In this document: positions 43,422 through 51,878 of the stretch, piece by piece
Layout: every line of letters starts with the position of its first letter
How positions within the stretch are numbered: the stretch's first letter is position 1
DNA from: Thermodesulfobacteriota bacterium
GTDB lineage: Bacteria; Desulfobacterota; BSN033; UBA1163
Assembly: GCA_026415035.1 (NCBI GenBank)
Contig: JAOAHX010000002.1
Span: 1-64,000, forward strand
Length of the DNA: 64,000 nucleotides
Reading direction: 5' to 3'
Translations under genes and position numbers: made by a program
The notes under the pieces: model-generated
The model's database searches: none
Told to the model about the DNA's origin: nothing
The model's input: only the letters and a program-made list of their open reading frames with translations

Positions 43422-44291
43422 TCACCTGTCGGGAGAGAGGAGAAGGGAGTGTTTTAACGTTCCTTCTGCCCGCTCGATTTCGAAGGTGACCGCATGGAGT
43501 CTTTTCGAAATGAACTGCCCCGGATTGATCGAGATCGTTTGTCCGATCCGATCCACATACCTCCCTGAAAGCTGCGGCGATTCGTGGATGTGGCCGTGGA
43601 GGGTCAGGTAGGGCTGGCGCCTCTCGATGAAGCGCCGGATGGAGTGACTTCCCGCCCATCCTCCTCCCTGAATCCGATCGAGGTGGGTTCCATAAGGAGG
43701 GGAATGCATCAGGTAGATGGCCCTTTTTTGGACGTAGGGCTCGGGGAGGTGCTCCAGGTCTTGTTCGATCGCCTCCCGGCCCTCCAGGTAGAGATGGGGA
43801 TCGACGGGTTCCAAAACATCGGTCTGCGGCGAGGATCGAACGTAGGAGGGATGTTTCTGAGGGGGCCAGGGCGATTGGTCGTCGTCCCTCTTTTCATAAT
43901 CTTTGGGCCGAAAGGGGGTTGGAGGGACGAAGGGATATCCGATGAATTCGTAGTCGTTTTTAAACCGGTAGATCTTTCGATCCAGATCGATCAATCCATC
44001 CAAGGGATCCTGGACGAGGTGGGGAAATGCCAGATCCCAGTTTCCCGGGATGAGGAGAAACCACCTCGCCTCGCTTTCCTGCCTCATCTTTTTAAAGAAC
44101 GGGATCAGGAAGCGGTCGATAAAGGTTTTCTGATTGGGAATAAGGTCCTCGTAGCGTCTCGTCGGAGGAAAGGAAGGGAATAGGTCTCCTCCTAAAGCCA
44201 CCACTTCCGAAGAGGAGGCTCGGGCTAAGTCGAGCAGTTCCTGATAGAGGTGGATCTCCCCGTGGAGATCGGAGGCATATAAGAGGTTCAC
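43422..44291 (-). CDS. Calcineurin-like metallophosphoesterase
   Basis: 289 residues from GTG 44291. The metallophosphoesterase ligands are in order: YASDLHGE (D and H) near 5, VALGGDLFPSF near 32, IPGNWDLAF (GNxD in place of GNHD) near 107, LMHSPPYGTHLD near 200 and LTLHGHIHESPQ (GHxH) near 240. It is a cytoplasmic phosphoesterase of unknown substrate. The tiny zinc-ribbon gene ends 1 nt upstream, so translation of the two is coupled. The change of His to Trp in the GNHD block is seen in some family members; activity is still likely. Confidence 0.9.
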   Translation of the reverse strand: MNLLYASDLHGEIHLYQELLDLARASSSEVVALGGDLFPSFPPTRRYEDLIPNQKTFIDRFLIPFFKKMRQESEARWFLLIPGNWDLAFPHLVQDPLDGLIDLDRKIYRFKNDYEFIGYPFVPPTPFRPKDYEKRDDDQSPWPPQKHPSYVRSSPQTDVLEPVDPHLYLEGREAIEQDLEHLPEPYVQKRAIYLMHSPPYGTHLDRIQGGGWAGSHSIRRFIERRQPYLTLHGHIHESPQLSGRYVDRIGQTISINPGQFISKRLHAVTFEIERAEGTLKHSLLLSPDR

Positions 44292-44292
44292 C

Positions 44293-44451
44293 CTATCCTT
44301 CGTCCTCCTCCTCGAGCAGCCATCTATCTATCTTTTTGACGAGCTTGAAGGTCACTTTGCAGTAGGAGCAGAGGACCAGATCCCCTGTCTTCTCATCCCC
44401 CTCCAGAGGGATATCTGCGCTGCAGATGGGACATTCCAATTCGGTGGCCAT
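44293..44451 (-). CDS. 52-residue LysW-like zinc-ribbon protein
   Basis: A small gene in front of the phosphoesterase, with GGAGGG before ATG 44451 and TAG at 44295-44293. Product: 52 residues with two Cys pairs, ECPICSADIPL near 6 and VLCSYCKVTFKLV near 27, and an acidic end (WLLEEEDEG). The layout, CxxC then about 17 residues then CxxC and an acidic tail, recalls LysW carrier proteins and small zinc ribbons, but the terminal EDWGE of LysW is not present. One nt separates it from the phosphoesterase start, so the two probably work together, for example as a nucleic-acid or protein-binding adaptor. Confidence 0.75.
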   Translation of the reverse strand: MATELECPICSADIPLEGDEKTGDLVLCSYCKVTFKLVKKIDRWLLEEEDEG

Positions 44452-44532
44452 CCGTTCCCTCCTTTGATTAAACAGTATGGGACGCTTGAAGAAAAATCAA
44501 GCCCCAAGTCTTCTTTCCACCTCCTACGAGGC

Positions 44533-44574
44533 AGACGCCGCCGATCCTTGAATATTCTCCTTGCATCGGCGTCT
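44533..44574. repeat. Inverted repeat upstream of the WxPGHW protein gene
   Basis: AGACGCCG (44533-44540) and CGGCGTCT (44567-44574) are perfect 8-bp arms with a 26-nt loop, 32 nt before the ATG at 44606. It may be a hairpin in the leader or a regulator site. No T-run follows. Confidence 0.4.
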
Positions 44575-44605
44575 AAAAAGATATAAAAAAGAAAGGGGGA
44601 TGGCG

Positions 44606-44914
44606 ATGAAACAGGCTCTTTCGATTCTTCTGGTCCTTGGATTTCTCACCGGGATGGCTATCTCCTTGTGGGGTTGTCCTCCTCGACCCGTCTATGTGAG
44701 ACCGCCTGAACCGAGGGTGGAGATTTACGGGCCCCCGCCCTTTCCTGAAGCGGTGTGGTGTCCAGGACACTGGGAGTACCGAAGAGGAGAATGGGTTTGG
44801 GTTCCGGGTCACTGGAAGAAACGACCGAGGCCCCATGCGGTCTGGGTGCCAGGCCGTTGGGAGCCGAGAGGACGTGGTTGGGTCTGGATCCCTGGACACT
44901 GGGAATATCGGTAA
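44606..44914 (+). CDS. YXWGXW-type repeat lipoprotein
   Basis: 102 residues from ATG 44606 (AAAGGGGG 6 nt upstream; earlier in-frame ATGs lack a site). The N-terminal signal ends in a possible lipobox, SLWGC, so it may be a lipoprotein. The mature part is Pro/Arg-rich and holds three WxPGxW units: VWCPGHWEYRRGEW, VWVPGHWKKRPRPH and VWVPGRWEPRGRGW, with a closing VWIPGHWEYR. Such YXWGXW/BcpO-like repeats occur in small secreted proteobacterial proteins of unknown function, presumably forming a surface for envelope binding. Confidence 0.82.
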   Translation: MKQALSILLVLGFLTGMAISLWGCPPRPVYVRPPEPRVEIYGPPPFPEAVWCPGHWEYRRGEWVWVPGHWKKRPRPHAVWVPGRWEPRGRGWVWIPGHWEYR

Positions 44915-44963
44915 AAGATAGTTCGAAGCGATGGTTTCGTAATTCCTGACGTATGGAGTGTAG

Positions 44964-45257
44964 ATGATTTTCGGCCTCGGATTACCGGAGATCTTGATCA
45001 TCCTCGTCATCCTGCTCCTCCTTTTCGGTGCCAAGAGGCTTCCAGAGATCGGAGAGGGACTCGGGAAGACGGTCAAAGAGCTGAGAAAGATCAAGGGGGA
45101 GAAGAAGGCAGAAAAGGGAAAGGAGACGGAGGATCCGAAAGGCGACCTCGTCACCGATCTGAAGAAGGAGATCGAGGAGATTCCGGGGGTCAAGGAAGCG
45201 AAGGAGATCAAAGACACGGCAGAGAAGGTCAAAAGGGTGACGAAGCTTCTGAGATGA
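44964..45257 (+). CDS. tatA: Twin-arginine translocase subunit TatA/E
   Basis: 97 residues. MIFGLGLPEILIILVILLLL is the N-terminal membrane helix with its conserved polar start, followed by the FGAKRLPEIGEGLGKTVKEL hinge and amphipathic helix, then a long charged tail. The FG just after the helix and the length favour TatA over TatB. It forms the protein-conducting part of the Tat pathway. tatC is not in the window, so this is a stand-alone copy. The DUF4159 protein at 10652 is a possible Tat substrate. Ribosome site GGAGTG. Confidence 0.92.
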   Translation: MIFGLGLPEILIILVILLLLFGAKRLPEIGEGLGKTVKELRKIKGEKKAEKGKETEDPKGDLVTDLKKEIEEIPGVKEAKEIKDTAEKVKRVTKLLR

Positions 45258-45286
45258 ACCGGCCCGCCGATGGCCGATTCCCTCCC

Positions 45287-46726
45287 TCAAGGGATTTTAT
45301 AGCCCTTTTTCGCAAGCCGGTAGGCCAGATCGAGGACCATCTCTTCTGCATCCTCCCCATCGACGATGCCCCTGACCACGAGGCCCGCCACCCAGTTGGC
45401 GCTTGCCCTGCGCCAGAGGTCGTGGCGTGCCGGAATGGAAGGAAACGCCCGGGTGTCGTCATTGAAGCCCACCGTGTTCTGGAGCCCAGCAGTCTCCATC
45501 ACCCGATCGAAATAGCGCCTCATCCCGTTGAGGCTGTCGTGAAACCACCAGGGCGGACCCAGTTTTAACGCGGGGTAATGGCCTGCCAGAGGGGCCAGTT
45601 CCCTCGAATAGGTCGATTCGTCCAAGGTAAAGAGGATCAAGTTCAGCCTTGAATCGTTCCCATATTTATTCAGCAGGGGACGGAGGTTTTTCGTAAACTC
45701 GGACTGGGCCGGGATGTCCGCTCCCATGTTGGGCCCGAAACGGCGAAAGAGGAGGTCGTTGTGGTCGCGAACGGAGCCGATGTGGAGCTGCATCACCAGG
45801 CCATCCTCGATGCTCATCCGGGCAAACTCCATGATCATGTGACCTTGAAATCGCCTCGCATCCTCCGCGTCCACCTGTCCTCGGAGGGCCCGTTGGAAGA
45901 TCGCCTCCGCGGCGGAAAGGGTCAACTCCTCAGTCCAGGCGGTCTCCGAGGCATGATCGGTCGAAAGGGCTCCCATGGATTTAAAGAAGGCCCTGCGCTC
46001 TTCAAGGGCCCGAATAAAGGTTTGGTAAGAGTGGATCGAGAGATGGGTCACCTGGCTCAGGGCGTTCAGGTGACCGGCCCAACCCTCGGCCAAGAGGTTG
46101 ATGAGGCTGTCGGGTCGAAAGGTCGGTCGGACCCTCCCGCCCCATCCGGATTCGCGGAGGGTTTGATGAGGGGTCAGCGGATCGGTGGCCGCATCGGTGG
46201 TACAGAGGACCTCGATGTTAAATCGTTTAAATAACGCCCGGGGACGAAATTCCGGGAGATTCAGCTTGGCCTCGAGCTGATCATAGATGGATTGGGCATT
46301 TTTCCCCGTCAATTTCTCCTCGATGCCGAAGACATCCCTCAGCTCATGGGCCAGCCAGAGGCCTGTGGGCGTCCCGCGGAAGAGGAAGAAGTGGTCGGCG
46401 AAGAGCTGCCAGATCTTTCGATGGTCCGTTTCAGTGGGGGCTCCGTCCCTTCTCGGGATACCCAGGGCCTCGAGGGGGATTCCCTGGGAGTAGAGCATCC
46501 GGAAGACGTAGTGGTCCGGGAGGATCAAAAGATCGACAGGGGTGCCAAAAGAGGCCTTTTCGTCGCCGAGGAGCTTCGGATCGACATGGCCATGGGGGCT
46601 GAGGATGGGCAGATGGGCTATCCGCCGGTATAACTCCATGGCGATTTGGCGTTGGGCCGGGTCCGGGTCGAAGCATCGATCTTCAGGAAGGTTCCATTTC
46701 CCACCGTTTTCCATCATCCGCCTCAC
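45287..46726 (-). CDS. uxaC: Uronate isomerase
   Basis: 479 residues. GTG 46726 overlaps the previous stop (GTGA); an ATG three codons in (46717) is also possible. The amidohydrolase-fold metal site HGHVDPKLL is near residue 42, CTTDAATDPLTPH near 168, GLVMQLHIGSVRDHN near 310 and the closing GFNDDTRAFPSIPARHDLWRR near 430; all match UxaC. It interconverts D-glucuronate and D-fructuronate, or galacturonate and tagaturonate. It is the last gene of the large minus-strand sugar-acid series and agrees with the KDG kinase and KDPG aldolase upstream. Confidence 0.95.
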   Translation of the reverse strand: MRRMMENGGKWNLPEDRCFDPDPAQRQIAMELYRRIAHLPILSPHGHVDPKLLGDEKASFGTPVDLLILPDHYVFRMLYSQGIPLEALGIPRRDGAPTETDHRKIWQLFADHFFLFRGTPTGLWLAHELRDVFGIEEKLTGKNAQSIYDQLEAKLNLPEFRPRALFKRFNIEVLCTTDAATDPLTPHQTLRESGWGGRVRPTFRPDSLINLLAEGWAGHLNALSQVTHLSIHSYQTFIRALEERRAFFKSMGALSTDHASETAWTEELTLSAAEAIFQRALRGQVDAEDARRFQGHMIMEFARMSIEDGLVMQLHIGSVRDHNDLLFRRFGPNMGADIPAQSEFTKNLRPLLNKYGNDSRLNLILFTLDESTYSRELAPLAGHYPALKLGPPWWFHDSLNGMRRYFDRVMETAGLQNTVGFNDDTRAFPSIPARHDLWRRASANWVAGLVVRGIVDGEDAEEMVLDLAYRLAKKGYKIP

Positions 46727-47712
46727 ATCCCCTTCAGGGAGGCCCTCGTCCTCCCGCTCACCTCAGGATTGACGACCGACCCAGGCCATCGTCCTTGAAG
46801 GACGGAGGCCACGTTCTCGGCCGTCCTCCGTTTCAACTCACGAATGGAGTCCTCCGAATAGAACCCCACGTGAGGAGAGAGGACGACGTTCTCCATCCGG
46901 AGCAGAGGGGAGTCCGGATCCGGGGGCTCCTTTTCGAGGACATCGAGGCCTGCTCCGGAAAGCAAACCCTCGTTGAGGGCCCGGATCAGAGCCTTTTCAT
47001 CGACGATCGGCCCCCTGGAGGTATTGATCAGCAAGGGCCTCCTCTCCATCTTCTTGAACTCCTCTTCTCCGATCAGGTGCCGGGTCGATTCGTTCAAGGG
47101 ACAGTGGATCGAGAGGATGTCCGATTCCCTGAGGACTTCATCGAAGGTTTTGAGCCGGACGCCTTCCGGAGCCGCTTTCAGATAAGGGTCGTAGGCGATG
47201 GTAGCGACCCCGAAGGCCGACATCATCCTCGCCGTCTGCAGGCCGATCTTCCCCGAGCCGATGAGACCCAGGGTCTTTCCCCTCAGACGAGGGATGGGGA
47301 TCCCCTGACGGAAATCCCACTGATTCGATTTGACCCTTCGGTCGAAGAAGGCCGTCTTTCGCAGGAGCGTGAGGATCAGGGCGACGGTGTGGGTGGCCAC
47401 CTCCTCGATGCAGTAGTCGGGGACATTGGCCACCACGATCCCGAGGTCGGTGGCGGCCCGAAGGTCGATCGAGTCGACCCCGACGCCGTAGCGGGCGATG
47501 ACCTTGCAATTCGGAAGTTGTTCCAGGACCCTTCGGGTGAGCAGGGCATATTGATTGATCAGGCCGTCCGCATCATGGCAGACCCGGATCAGGTCTTCTT
47601 CCTCCCGGACCTGGGCCAGGGTGAGTTGGGCGCCGGTCGGAGCGAAGACCTCCCTTTCCTCCTCGATGGAGCCGTGGTCGCAATCGGTAATGACGATCTT
47701 GTAAGGGGCCAT
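46723..47712 (-). CDS. D-isomer-specific 2-hydroxyacid dehydrogenase
   Basis: 329 residues from ATG 47712 (GAGGTG upstream). The NAD-binding motif GLIGSGKIGLQTARMMSAFG near 145, catalytic Arg in INTSRGPIVDEKAL near 229, Glu near 258 and the His in LSPHVGFYSEDSIREL near 276 are all in place, with CIEEVATHTVALILTLLRK near 100. It reduces a 2-keto acid to the D-2-hydroxy acid or the reverse; the closest feel is the CtBP/3-phosphoglycerate dehydrogenase branch. In a sugar-acid cluster it may handle 2-keto-aldonates or glyoxylate-type acids. It overlaps uxaC by 4 nt. Confidence 0.92.
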   Translation of the reverse strand: MAPYKIVITDCDHGSIEEEREVFAPTGAQLTLAQVREEEDLIRVCHDADGLINQYALLTRRVLEQLPNCKVIARYGVGVDSIDLRAATDLGIVVANVPDYCIEEVATHTVALILTLLRKTAFFDRRVKSNQWDFRQGIPIPRLRGKTLGLIGSGKIGLQTARMMSAFGVATIAYDPYLKAAPEGVRLKTFDEVLRESDILSIHCPLNESTRHLIGEEEFKKMERRPLLINTSRGPIVDEKALIRALNEGLLSGAGLDVLEKEPPDPDSPLLRMENVVLSPHVGFYSEDSIRELKRRTAENVASVLQGRWPGSVVNPEVSGRTRASLKGM

Positions 47713-47731
47713 AATCCTGTTCACCTCATTT

Positions 47732-48766
47732 CTATGGGATCAGGATGACCTTGGCGGCCTGGAGGCTCTCCAGGAGACGGAAGGCCTCTTCCCATTGATC
47801 GAGAGGGAGCCTGTGGGTGATGATCTTTTCGATGGGCAAGATCCCTTTCGAGATGAGGCCGATTGTCGTCTCCCAGGCGGTCCAGCTGCTGGAAAAGCAG
47901 AAGTCATACCGGAGGGCCTTGAAGATCCCCCGATCGTAGGGGATGGGGACCTCCTCCCTTCCGGAAATCCCGATGGCACATACCCGGCCCAGCCTCCTCA
48001 CCATCTCGAAGGCCTGAGAGATGGCCCTTCCATTTCCTGAGGTCTCGATGAGCAGGTCGACTCCCAGGCCATCGGTCATCTCCAAGACCTTTTGAACCGG
48101 GTCCTCCCTGTCCACGACGATCGTGGCCTCTATCCCAAGCTCCTTGGCCTTTTGGAAACGGACGCCCTCATCGGCGCTCGTGCCCGTGATGGCCATCACC
48201 CGAGCTCCTGCGGATCTGGCCACGGCGAGAGAGATCAGGCCGATGGGGCCTGGCCCGGTGATGACGACCGTCTCTCCGGCCCGGAGCTGTGAACGTTCGA
48301 GGATGGAGGTGACGCAGATGGCGGTGGGCTCGATGACCGCGCCCGCTTCAAAGGAGACATTATCAGGAAGGCGATGGAGAAGCCGGGCCGGGCCGGCCAC
48401 ATATTTGGCATAGGCGCCATCCATTCCAATCCCATAAGGCCTCTTCTGTTCGCAGACCTGCGGAAACCCGCTCTGACAGATATAGCACATGCCGCAAGAA
48501 CCGGTCCTCGTCTCGCTGACCACCCGGTCTCCCACCTTCCATCCCCTCACTTCCTTTCCGACCTCCGCGATGACCCCTGAAAATTCGTGGCCCAAGATGA
48601 CGGGTGGCCAGTAGGGATGGGCATCGTGGTAGATGTGGAGGTCGCTTCCGCAGACCGAGACCGCCTTGACCTCGATCAGGACCTCGTCTTCCTTGATTTT
48701 AGGCTCTGGGACGTCCCGGAGCTCGATCATCCCTTTTCCTTTTCCATATTTCACGACGGCTTTCAC
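47732..48766 (-). CDS. Zinc-dependent medium-chain dehydrogenase (threonine/polyol DH-like)
   Basis: 344 residues, GTG start with AAGGAG. Catalytic zinc ligands: Cys in VSVCGSDLHIYHD near 38 and the HE of ILGHEFSGVI near 60. Structural zinc cysteines: SCGMCYICQSGFPQVC near 92. NAD-binding GPGPIGLISLAVARSAGA near 168. Members oxidise secondary alcohols of threonine, polyols or sugar acids such as L-gulonate and L-idonate. With uronate isomerase, KDG kinase and KDPG aldolase beside it, a sugar-acid dehydrogenase (for example fructuronate or tagaturonate reduction) is the best guess; the substrate is not proven. Confidence 0.92.
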   Translation of the reverse strand: MKAVVKYGKGKGMIELRDVPEPKIKEDEVLIEVKAVSVCGSDLHIYHDAHPYWPPVILGHEFSGVIAEVGKEVRGWKVGDRVVSETRTGSCGMCYICQSGFPQVCEQKRPYGIGMDGAYAKYVAGPARLLHRLPDNVSFEAGAVIEPTAICVTSILERSQLRAGETVVITGPGPIGLISLAVARSAGARVMAITGTSADEGVRFQKAKELGIEATIVVDREDPVQKVLEMTDGLGVDLLIETSGNGRAISQAFEMVRRLGRVCAIGISGREEVPIPYDRGIFKALRYDFCFSSSWTAWETTIGLISKGILPIEKIITHRLPLDQWEEAFRLLESLQAAKVILIP

Positions 48767-48787
48767 AGAGGGACTCCTTTCGATGGA

Positions 48788-50065
48788 TTATGGGCTTTCC
48801 TGGCTGACCGGCAGGACTTCGCCTCCCCGTTGAAGGACGGCCACTTTGGCCTTTCGACCCAAAAGGGAGAAGGCCATTTCGAGGGCCTCCTGCGGGGTCT
48901 CGGCGTGGAGAAAGCCGAGCCGCTCTTTCTCCGCCTTTGAGATTCCCTTCGCAACGAAGATGGCCCTTGCCCTCTCCTTGATGACCCGGCCCACGTGGAC
49001 GAGGTGGGCGGCTGCGGTCAATTTCCGGATTTTGCCCTGATGATATAACCGTTCTGCCTCTTCATACGTCTGATATCCAAACTCCAAAACTTCGGGGTGA
49101 CTGGGAGAGACCCCTTCCGGGCAGGGCGAGACGAGGACGACCACCCCTCCCTGTTTGACGGCCAGCTCCGAGGCATAGATGCCCTTTGCAGCGAGCCAGA
49201 GTTCGGAATCGTAAGGATGGGAATCGACTACGACGATATCCGCATCCGCGGGAAGCTCCGCCTTGTAAACCTCCAGGGAACGTTTTCCGCCCTGTCGATA
49301 GGCGAGGACCGGATCTCCTGCGACCGCATCGACCGTTCTGCCCGTGCCGTCCTGGATGGTGTTGACGATCCACCTCAAGCCGGCCTTAAGGGCGACCTCC
49401 TCGATCTCCTCCTTGACAGGGTTTTCGACCTTTCCGAGGATCTCCCGTCCCCTGAAGCGGGCGCTCAACCAGTGGGTCTTCCCAGTGGTCTCTTCACCGC
49501 AGATCCCAGGCTGGATGATGTTTCCACCTCCGCTGAACCCCGAAACCCGGTGGGGCACGATCTGGCCCACGCCGATGATGAAGTCGACTTCCTGGACGAT
49601 CCGGTTGACCACGACCGGGGTCCCCCTTCTCGTCTCTCCGAGATGGACGAGCTGGGAGGGATTCCACCATTCGTGGTTGAGGAGGGTGAATCGTTGGCAG
49701 AACTCCTTCCCGAATTTCTGGACCATCTCCTGCGGGCTCATGGGGCGGTGCGTGCCCAAAGCGATGAGGATCCGGATATTGGCCTGTGGGATTCCTGCCT
49801 CCTCGAGTCTCCTGATCAGGGCGGGAAGGATCTTCTGAACGGGCGTGCTTCGTGTATAATCATCCACCGCCAAAAGGATCCTCTCCCTGCCCGTCAGGAT
49901 ACGGGCGAGGGGATCGGATCCAACCGGATGTGAGAGGGCCTCTTCGATGATCGCCTCCTCGGCCTTTTCGACATCGAGGATCGAGGGTGAGAAGACTCCC
50001 ATGAGGTTCTCCTCCGGGATCTCCATCGGGCCGAAGTCTCGATAGGGGAAGAGATGCCTCATCAT
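48788..50065 (-). CDS. LarA-family (nickel-pincer racemase/epimerase-like) protein
   Basis: 425 residues. ATG 50065 overlaps the KDPG aldolase stop (ATGA); the longer frame upstream is shadow. Family motifs: AVDDYTRSTPVQK near 70, ALGTHRPMSPQEMV near 105, HRVSGFSGGGNIIQPGICG near 173, and TGKTHWLS about 26 residues after that His. By spacing against Lactiplantibacillus LarA (His108, His174, Lys184, His200) the three His are kept but the Lys that tethers the nickel-pincer cofactor is Asn here (SGGGN). LarA relatives include malate racemase and a D-gluconate 2-epimerase. Between KDPG aldolase and a zinc dehydrogenase gene, a sugar-acid C2 epimerase is a sound guess. No larB, larC or larE lies in the window. 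Confidence 0.85.
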   Translation of the reverse strand: MMRHLFPYRDFGPMEIPEENLMGVFSPSILDVEKAEEAIIEEALSHPVGSDPLARILTGRERILLAVDDYTRSTPVQKILPALIRRLEEAGIPQANIRILIALGTHRPMSPQEMVQKFGKEFCQRFTLLNHEWWNPSQLVHLGETRRGTPVVVNRIVQEVDFIIGVGQIVPHRVSGFSGGGNIIQPGICGEETTGKTHWLSARFRGREILGKVENPVKEEIEEVALKAGLRWIVNTIQDGTGRTVDAVAGDPVLAYRQGGKRSLEVYKAELPADADIVVVDSHPYDSELWLAAKGIYASELAVKQGGVVVLVSPCPEGVSPSHPEVLEFGYQTYEEAERLYHQGKIRKLTAAAHLVHVGRVIKERARAIFVAKGISKAEKERLGFLHAETPQEALEMAFSLLGRKAKVAVLQRGGEVLPVSQESP

Positions 50066-50712
50066 CCGCCCCTGGCATCCCGAACGGCCTTGAGGAAGGC
50101 TCGGGCATTTTCCGTGATGACCTCGAACTTTCCTGCCTGAACGGCCTTCTTGTCCACCAGCTCTCCTCCGACGCCGATGGCCGAGGCACCCGCCTTGATG
50201 AAGGCGCCCGCATTTTGAAGATTGACGCCTCCTGTGGGGACGAGGAGGATCTGGGGAAGGGGACCTTTGATGGCTTTCAGATATTCTGGGCCTCCCAACT
50301 GGGCCGCAGGGAAGACCTTCACCATGTCGGCGCCCGCGTTCCACGCAGTCAAGATCTCGGTCGGGGTCATGGCCCCAGGGACGACGACCGCGCTGTAACG
50401 GTGGGCCAGCTGGATCACCTCGAGATTGAGGGTCGGGGTGACGATGAACTGGGCTCCTGCGAGCAGGGCGGCACGTGCGGTTTCAGGATCGAGGATGGTG
50501 CCCGCGCCCAGGATAATTTCGTCCTTGTATTTCTGGGACAATTCCTTGATGACGTCGATCGCACCCTGGACGCTCATCGTGATCTCGATGAGGCTGATGC
50601 CCCCCTCCTTGATGGCATCGGAGACCTCGATGGCCTCCTTGGCCGAGGCGACACGAACGACAGGGATCACCCCTTCTTCCAACATTCGATTAAAAATCTC
50701 CCGTTTCTCCAT
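50062..50712 (-). CDS. eda: 2-keto-3-deoxy-6-phosphogluconate aldolase
   Basis: 216 residues; ATG 50712 follows GGAAGGGAGG. KDPG/KHG aldolase hallmarks: EEGVIPVVRV near 11, the catalytic Glu in ISLIEITMSVQGAID near 40, LGAGTILDPETARAALLAGA near 70, and the Schiff-base Lys in ADMVKVFPAAQLGG near 133, with VPTGGVNLQNAGAFIKAGAS near 160. It splits KDPG to pyruvate and glyceraldehyde-3-phosphate. The kinase that makes KDPG is encoded 153 nt upstream. Translationally coupled to the LarA-like gene by a 4-nt overlap. Confidence 0.95.
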   Translation of the reverse strand: MEKREIFNRMLEEGVIPVVRVASAKEAIEVSDAIKEGGISLIEITMSVQGAIDVIKELSQKYKDEIILGAGTILDPETARAALLAGAQFIVTPTLNLEVIQLAHRYSAVVVPGAMTPTEILTAWNAGADMVKVFPAAQLGGPEYLKAIKGPLPQILLVPTGGVNLQNAGAFIKAGASAIGVGGELVDKKAVQAGKFEVITENARAFLKAVRDARGG

Positions 50713-50772
50713 CGTAACCTCCCTTCCGAATACGCTCGATCCCCCCTCCCTCATGATGGATCTATACGGATC

Positions 50773-50834
50773 CTCCAAGGCCAGAGGGTCTAATTGGGTG
50801 GGGTCTGGTCCCTTGGAGATGGACGGTGACCGTC
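50773..50834. repeat. Large hairpin and palindrome between kdgK and eda
   Basis: CTCCAAGGCCAGA (50773-50785) pairs with TCTGG-TC-CCTTGGAG (50804-50818), a near-perfect 13-bp stem with a 2-nt bulge and 18-nt loop. Next to it is GACGGT-G-ACCGTC (50822-50834). Both lie in the 153-bp gap of the minus-strand series. An attenuator, processing site or operator is possible; there is no T-run right after the stem. Confidence 0.5.
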
Positions 50835-50865
50835 GGTTGCTTGGGGTGGGGGATTTTTTCTTTAA

Positions 50866-51852
50866 CTACCTCGAAATCCTCAAGCCTGCGCCCTTGAGCT
50901 GGGCCTCGACCTCTTCAAGGGTGCACCAGTTAAGGTCACCCGGGACCGTGTGTTTCAAGGCCGAAAAGGCATTTCCATACTGGAGACCTTTTTCAACGTC
51001 CTTCAGTTTGACCCACCCGTAGAGGAAGCCGGCCGTGAAGGAGTCGCCCGCACCCACCCGGTCCACGATCTCCACCTCATACTTTCGGTCCCTGAAGATC
51101 TTCCCGTCGTAATAGGCGATGGCGGTCCAGTTGTTTCTCCAGACCGAAAGATCCTCCCGGAGGGTGATGGCCACGACCTTGAAGTTGAAGGTCCGGGCAA
51201 GCTTCTCTGCCACCGTCTCGTAATCCTTCTCTTTGATTCCGAAGACGACGTTGGTGTCCTCCTCGGTCGTAATGAGAATGTCCACCTGCTCCATCATCGG
51301 TTCCTGAATCTTTTTGGCATCGGCCGGCGTCCAGAGTTTCTTCCGGTAATTGAGGTCGTAAGAGACCGTGCACCCCGCCTTCTTGGCCGATCGTAGCGCC
51401 TCGGCTGTCACCTCAGCCGCCGAGGGGCTCAGGGCCGGCGTGATCCCGCTCGTGTGGAAATGTTTCGCTCCATCAAAGACCTTTGCCCAGTCGATCTCTC
51501 CCGGCTGGATCATGCTGATCGCGGAGTGGGCCCGGTCATAGAGGACGCTCGAGGCGCGGGGAGAGGCGCCGAACTCGACGAAGTAGAGGCCTGCCCTTCC
51601 CTTGTCCGACCAGACCACATGGGAGCAATCCACGCCGAATTGCTGGGCCCGGTTCCGGATGAGATAGCCCAATCCATTCCTGGGGAGCTTGGAGACCCAG
51701 GCGCTCTTCAGGCCCAATCGAGTCACGCCCACGGCCACGTTGAGTTCCGCTCCTCCAGGGTGGACATCAAAAATCTGGGCCTGTTCCAACCTCTGAAAAT
51801 TGGGAGGCGAAAGCCTCACCATGGCTTCACCAAAAGTCACGATGTCGTACAT
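50866..51852 (-). CDS. kdgK: PfkB family sugar kinase, probably 2-keto-3-deoxygluconate kinase
   Basis: 328 residues. PfkB fold: FGEAMVRLSPPNFQRLEQ at the start, GGAELNVAVGVTRLGLKSAW near 33, SYDLNYRKKLWTP near 163 (typical KDG-kinase segment), ITTEEDTNVVFGIKEKDYE near 193, and the ATP/anion-hole signature DRVGAGDSFTAGFLYGW near 263 with the catalytic Asp. It phosphorylates KDG to KDPG, the substrate of the aldolase encoded next. The final step of sugar-acid entry into central metabolism is therefore complete here. Confidence 0.93.
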   Translation of the reverse strand: MYDIVTFGEAMVRLSPPNFQRLEQAQIFDVHPGGAELNVAVGVTRLGLKSAWVSKLPRNGLGYLIRNRAQQFGVDCSHVVWSDKGRAGLYFVEFGASPRASSVLYDRAHSAISMIQPGEIDWAKVFDGAKHFHTSGITPALSPSAAEVTAEALRSAKKAGCTVSYDLNYRKKLWTPADAKKIQEPMMEQVDILITTEEDTNVVFGIKEKDYETVAEKLARTFNFKVVAITLREDLSVWRNNWTAIAYYDGKIFRDRKYEVEIVDRVGAGDSFTAGFLYGWVKLKDVEKGLQYGNAFSALKHTVPGDLNWCTLEEVEAQLKGAGLRISR

Positions 51853-51878
51853 CTGCGATTCCCCCTTCCGTCTTTGAG

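Noticed and set aside
44561-44594. Promoter TTGCAT to TATAAA before the WxPGHW gene
   Set aside because: Spacer of 15 nt is short and the start would fall on the ribosome site.
50066-50344. Upstream extension of the LarA-like frame
   Set aside because: Basic low-complexity shadow of eda; homologous start is at 50065 with a 4-nt overlap.
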